6,946 nt of DNA from an uncultured Oscillospiraceae bacterium. Lineage in GTDB: Bacteria > Bacillota > Clostridia > Oscillospirales > Oscillospiraceae. Every line of letters starts with the position of its first letter. The stretch's first letter is position 1. Shown here in pieces: positions 5,787 to 6,946 of this stretch. The position numbers were made by a program, and so were the translations under genes. The DNA lies in NCBI GenBank assembly GCA_900758315.1, contig CAAERF010000232.1, forward strand, positions 1 through 6,946, given 5' to 3'. The notes under the pieces are model-generated. The model saw only the letters and a program-made list of their open reading frames with translations. It had not been told where the DNA came from and did no database searches.

Positions 5787-6195
5787 GATTGGTCTCCTCC
5801 TCAGTCATAAGTTTTGCGAGTCCTTTTTCGAGATCCTGCAGTTGGCGGTCGATTTGGTCAATCTTGGCGTTCACGATACTAAGTTCAGACTCCATCCGCT
5901 GCTTGATGCAGGTTAGGGTGTCCAAGTTGCGGTGACGCTGCTGCTGAAGGGCAATCTGTGCGGAGCGCTGGAAAGAGCGTATCTCCCCATCCAATGCATC
6001 CTCGTTAAAGCGGTCGGGCTGGGTCCCGCTGAGGAAAGCAACTACGCGGGCAGGGAATTGCTTGGCGTAATCGCGGAGGACTGCGGGTACATAGTAGCGG
6101 ACAGCCCTGGAGCAGGCGTCCGGGTGATGCAGGTGGAAGGCTCCTACCTTGGGGACGGACTCACTGGATGAGATCTTATACAGCAGATTGGTCAT
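5779..6195 (-). CDS. small coiled-coil protein of unknown function, 138 aa
   Basis: No recognised family. Residues 1-60 form a mixed segment with a His-rich patch (HLHH, 21-24) and a helical RAVRYYVPAVLRDYAKQFPARVVAFL stretch (30-55 region). Residues about 72-131 are strongly helical, and from about 97 show coiled-coil spacing of I/L/M residues (MESELSIVNAKIDQIDRQL). No signal peptide or membrane helix, so it is probably cytoplasmic. The ATG at 6195 has AAAGGAGG (6202-6209) six bases upstream; this site lies inside the end of the preceding gene, which it overlaps by 20 bases. Its end overlaps the membrane-protein start by 8 bases. The coupling suggests it binds one of these two, plausibly the helical tail of the membrane protein; this is inference. 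Confidence 0.75.
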   Translation of the reverse strand: MTNLLYKISSSESVPKVGAFHLHHPDACSRAVRYYVPAVLRDYAKQFPARVVAFLSGTQPDRFNEDALDGEIRSFQRSAQIALQQQRHRNLDTLTCIKQRMESELSIVNAKIDQIDRQLQDLEKGLAKLMTEEETNHG

Positions 6196-6844
6196 TTTCG
6201 GCCTCCTTTGCAGCTACATAGATGATAACGTCGCGGAGTTCATCGATGATAGCCAGCATCTCAGGGAAATCGTGCGTAAGGTCACAGGGAATGGCCTCCA
6301 GGGACGGCAGGTTTTCGGTATGGAGCGGCTTGCGGAACATTACGCCTTTACAATAGTGGGCGAGACTACGGGAAATACGACTTGCTGCTGATGCGACGGT
6401 GGCGTTATAGCGGTCTACAGCTTGACAAAGCAGGGCGTACAGGCGAATCATGTCGGAAACTGCTGTACTTTCTTGATCGCGAGCCGTCATCTCAGCCCGG
6501 AGCGTTTCAGGGCTGCCTGATGCAGTAGCTTTTGGGGTGTTTTCTGCCTGGCGGTAGGCATGCAACAGTTCAGCAAGATCTGAATAGCAGGAAGTCACAG
6601 TAACGGAAAGGGATTGCCACATCTGGGAACAGTAGCAGTGGTAAAGGGCATGACTGGCACGGATGTAACCGGACTGTACAACACCCGTCTTGGGGTCTAA
6701 TGCTGCGGTGCCGGTCCGACCGTTTACAAATCCCTGTATGTAAGCGAAGAAGGGGGGTGGGCACTTGAGTTTGGGCTGCCTCGTGCGGATGTCGACAACA
6801 TGATAGCGCTTGCCAAATTCACGATTACAGTTCATGCGGTTCAT
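6176..6844 (-). CDS. orphan soluble protein heading the membrane-wall operon, 222 aa
   Basis: I do not recognise a family. The first 60 residues are basic and probably beta-rich (REFGKRYHVVDIRTRQPKLK, then a PPPFFAYIQGFVNGRTG segment). From about 61 the protein is mostly helical, with a Ser/Thr/Ala-rich break at 101-118. It has eight cysteines, including HALYHCYC (65-72), but no clear paired metal-binding motif. No signal peptide or membrane helix is visible, so it is expected in the cytoplasm. The ATG at 6844 is supported by GAGGAGG (6854-6860), nine bases upstream; a second in-frame ATG at 6835 is less well placed. It is the first gene after the predicted promoter and overlaps the next gene by 20 bases. 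Coding status is supported by length, ribosome binding site and overlap pattern; function is unknown. Confidence 0.75.
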   Translation of the reverse strand: MNRMNCNREFGKRYHVVDIRTRQPKLKCPPPFFAYIQGFVNGRTGTAALDPKTGVVQSGYIRASHALYHCYCSQMWQSLSVTVTSCYSDLAELLHAYRQAENTPKATASGSPETLRAEMTARDQESTAVSDMIRLYALLCQAVDRYNATVASAASRISRSLAHYCKGVMFRKPLHTENLPSLEAIPCDLTHDFPEMLAIIDELRDVIIYVAAKEAENDQSAV

Positions 6845-6917
6845 GTTTCTCTACCTCCTCGTATAATAAGTTTGAAAGTTAATAATTCAGATATCAGCAG
6901 GCTTAGAGATGCCCGTG

Positions 6918-6946
6918 ATACAATAGCTGTAGGACAGCAGGGTCAA
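6918..6946 (-). promoter_or_regulatory. candidate promoter of the four-gene operon
   Basis: On the minus strand TTGACC (6941-6946) is followed by 17 bp and TTGTAT (6918-6923), giving a leader of about 65 bases before the ATG at 6844. The spacer holds GCTGT-AGG-ACAGC (6926-6938), a possible repressor site. The -10 is imperfect and the -35 is at the window edge, so another promoter or an upstream gene of the same operon cannot be excluded. Confidence 0.45.

Noticed and set aside
1..6946. CRISPR arrays, tRNA or rRNA genes, insertion-sequence ends and att sites.
   Set aside because: No regularly spaced long repeats, no tRNA-like cloverleaf, no transposase or integrase coding and no terminal inverted repeats were seen.

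Overview
The window looks like part of a mobile or plasmid-like element from a Gram-positive gut-type clostridium (Oscillospiraceae/Lachnospirales-like). This rests on strong AGGAGG-type ribosome binding sites, mid-range GC, Firmicutes-style promoters and a replication/maintenance gene cluster typical of conjugative elements in these bacteria. The taxonomic call is inference; no rRNA or housekeeping marker is present.

Left part (1-2361): a maintenance and control module. A RepA-like RecA-fold ATPase (1-689, minus, cut by the window edge) lies downstream of a small ribbon-helix-helix ParR-like DNA-binding protein (1032-1340, minus). The 342-base gap between them is rich in structure: a perfect 20-bp palindrome, a second related inverted repeat, 11-bp-phased TAC repeats and a GTACCA/TGGTAC inverted repeat. 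These could form a centromere, an origin or operators. Divergent from the RHH gene is an XRE-type HTH regulator with a degenerate GNAT acetyltransferase-like C-terminal half (1510-2361, plus). The two genes share a compact divergent promoter with overlapping -10 boxes and a repeated palindromic operator-like element.

Middle (2551-3604, plus): a broken gene for a HEPN-type protein with an RNxxxH ribonuclease motif, probably an abortive-infection-type defence gene. It carries a clear +1 frameshift at a GGG run and probably an earlier nonsense codon.

Right part (3652-6844, minus): a tightly packed four-gene operon closed by a strong intrinsic terminator. In transcription order it encodes an orphan soluble protein, an orphan coiled-coil protein, a four-helix membrane protein with acidic residues inside two helices, and a lipoprotein with a vWA-like N-terminal region and an OmpA/MotB-type peptidoglycan-binding domain. 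The layout suggests a complex linking cytoplasm, membrane and cell wall. It recalls the logic of MotAB/ZorAB-type systems but is not a recognisable member of them, and it is the best candidate for an undescribed system here. Two overlaps (20 and 8 bp) and a 17-bp gap imply co-translation and fixed partnership.
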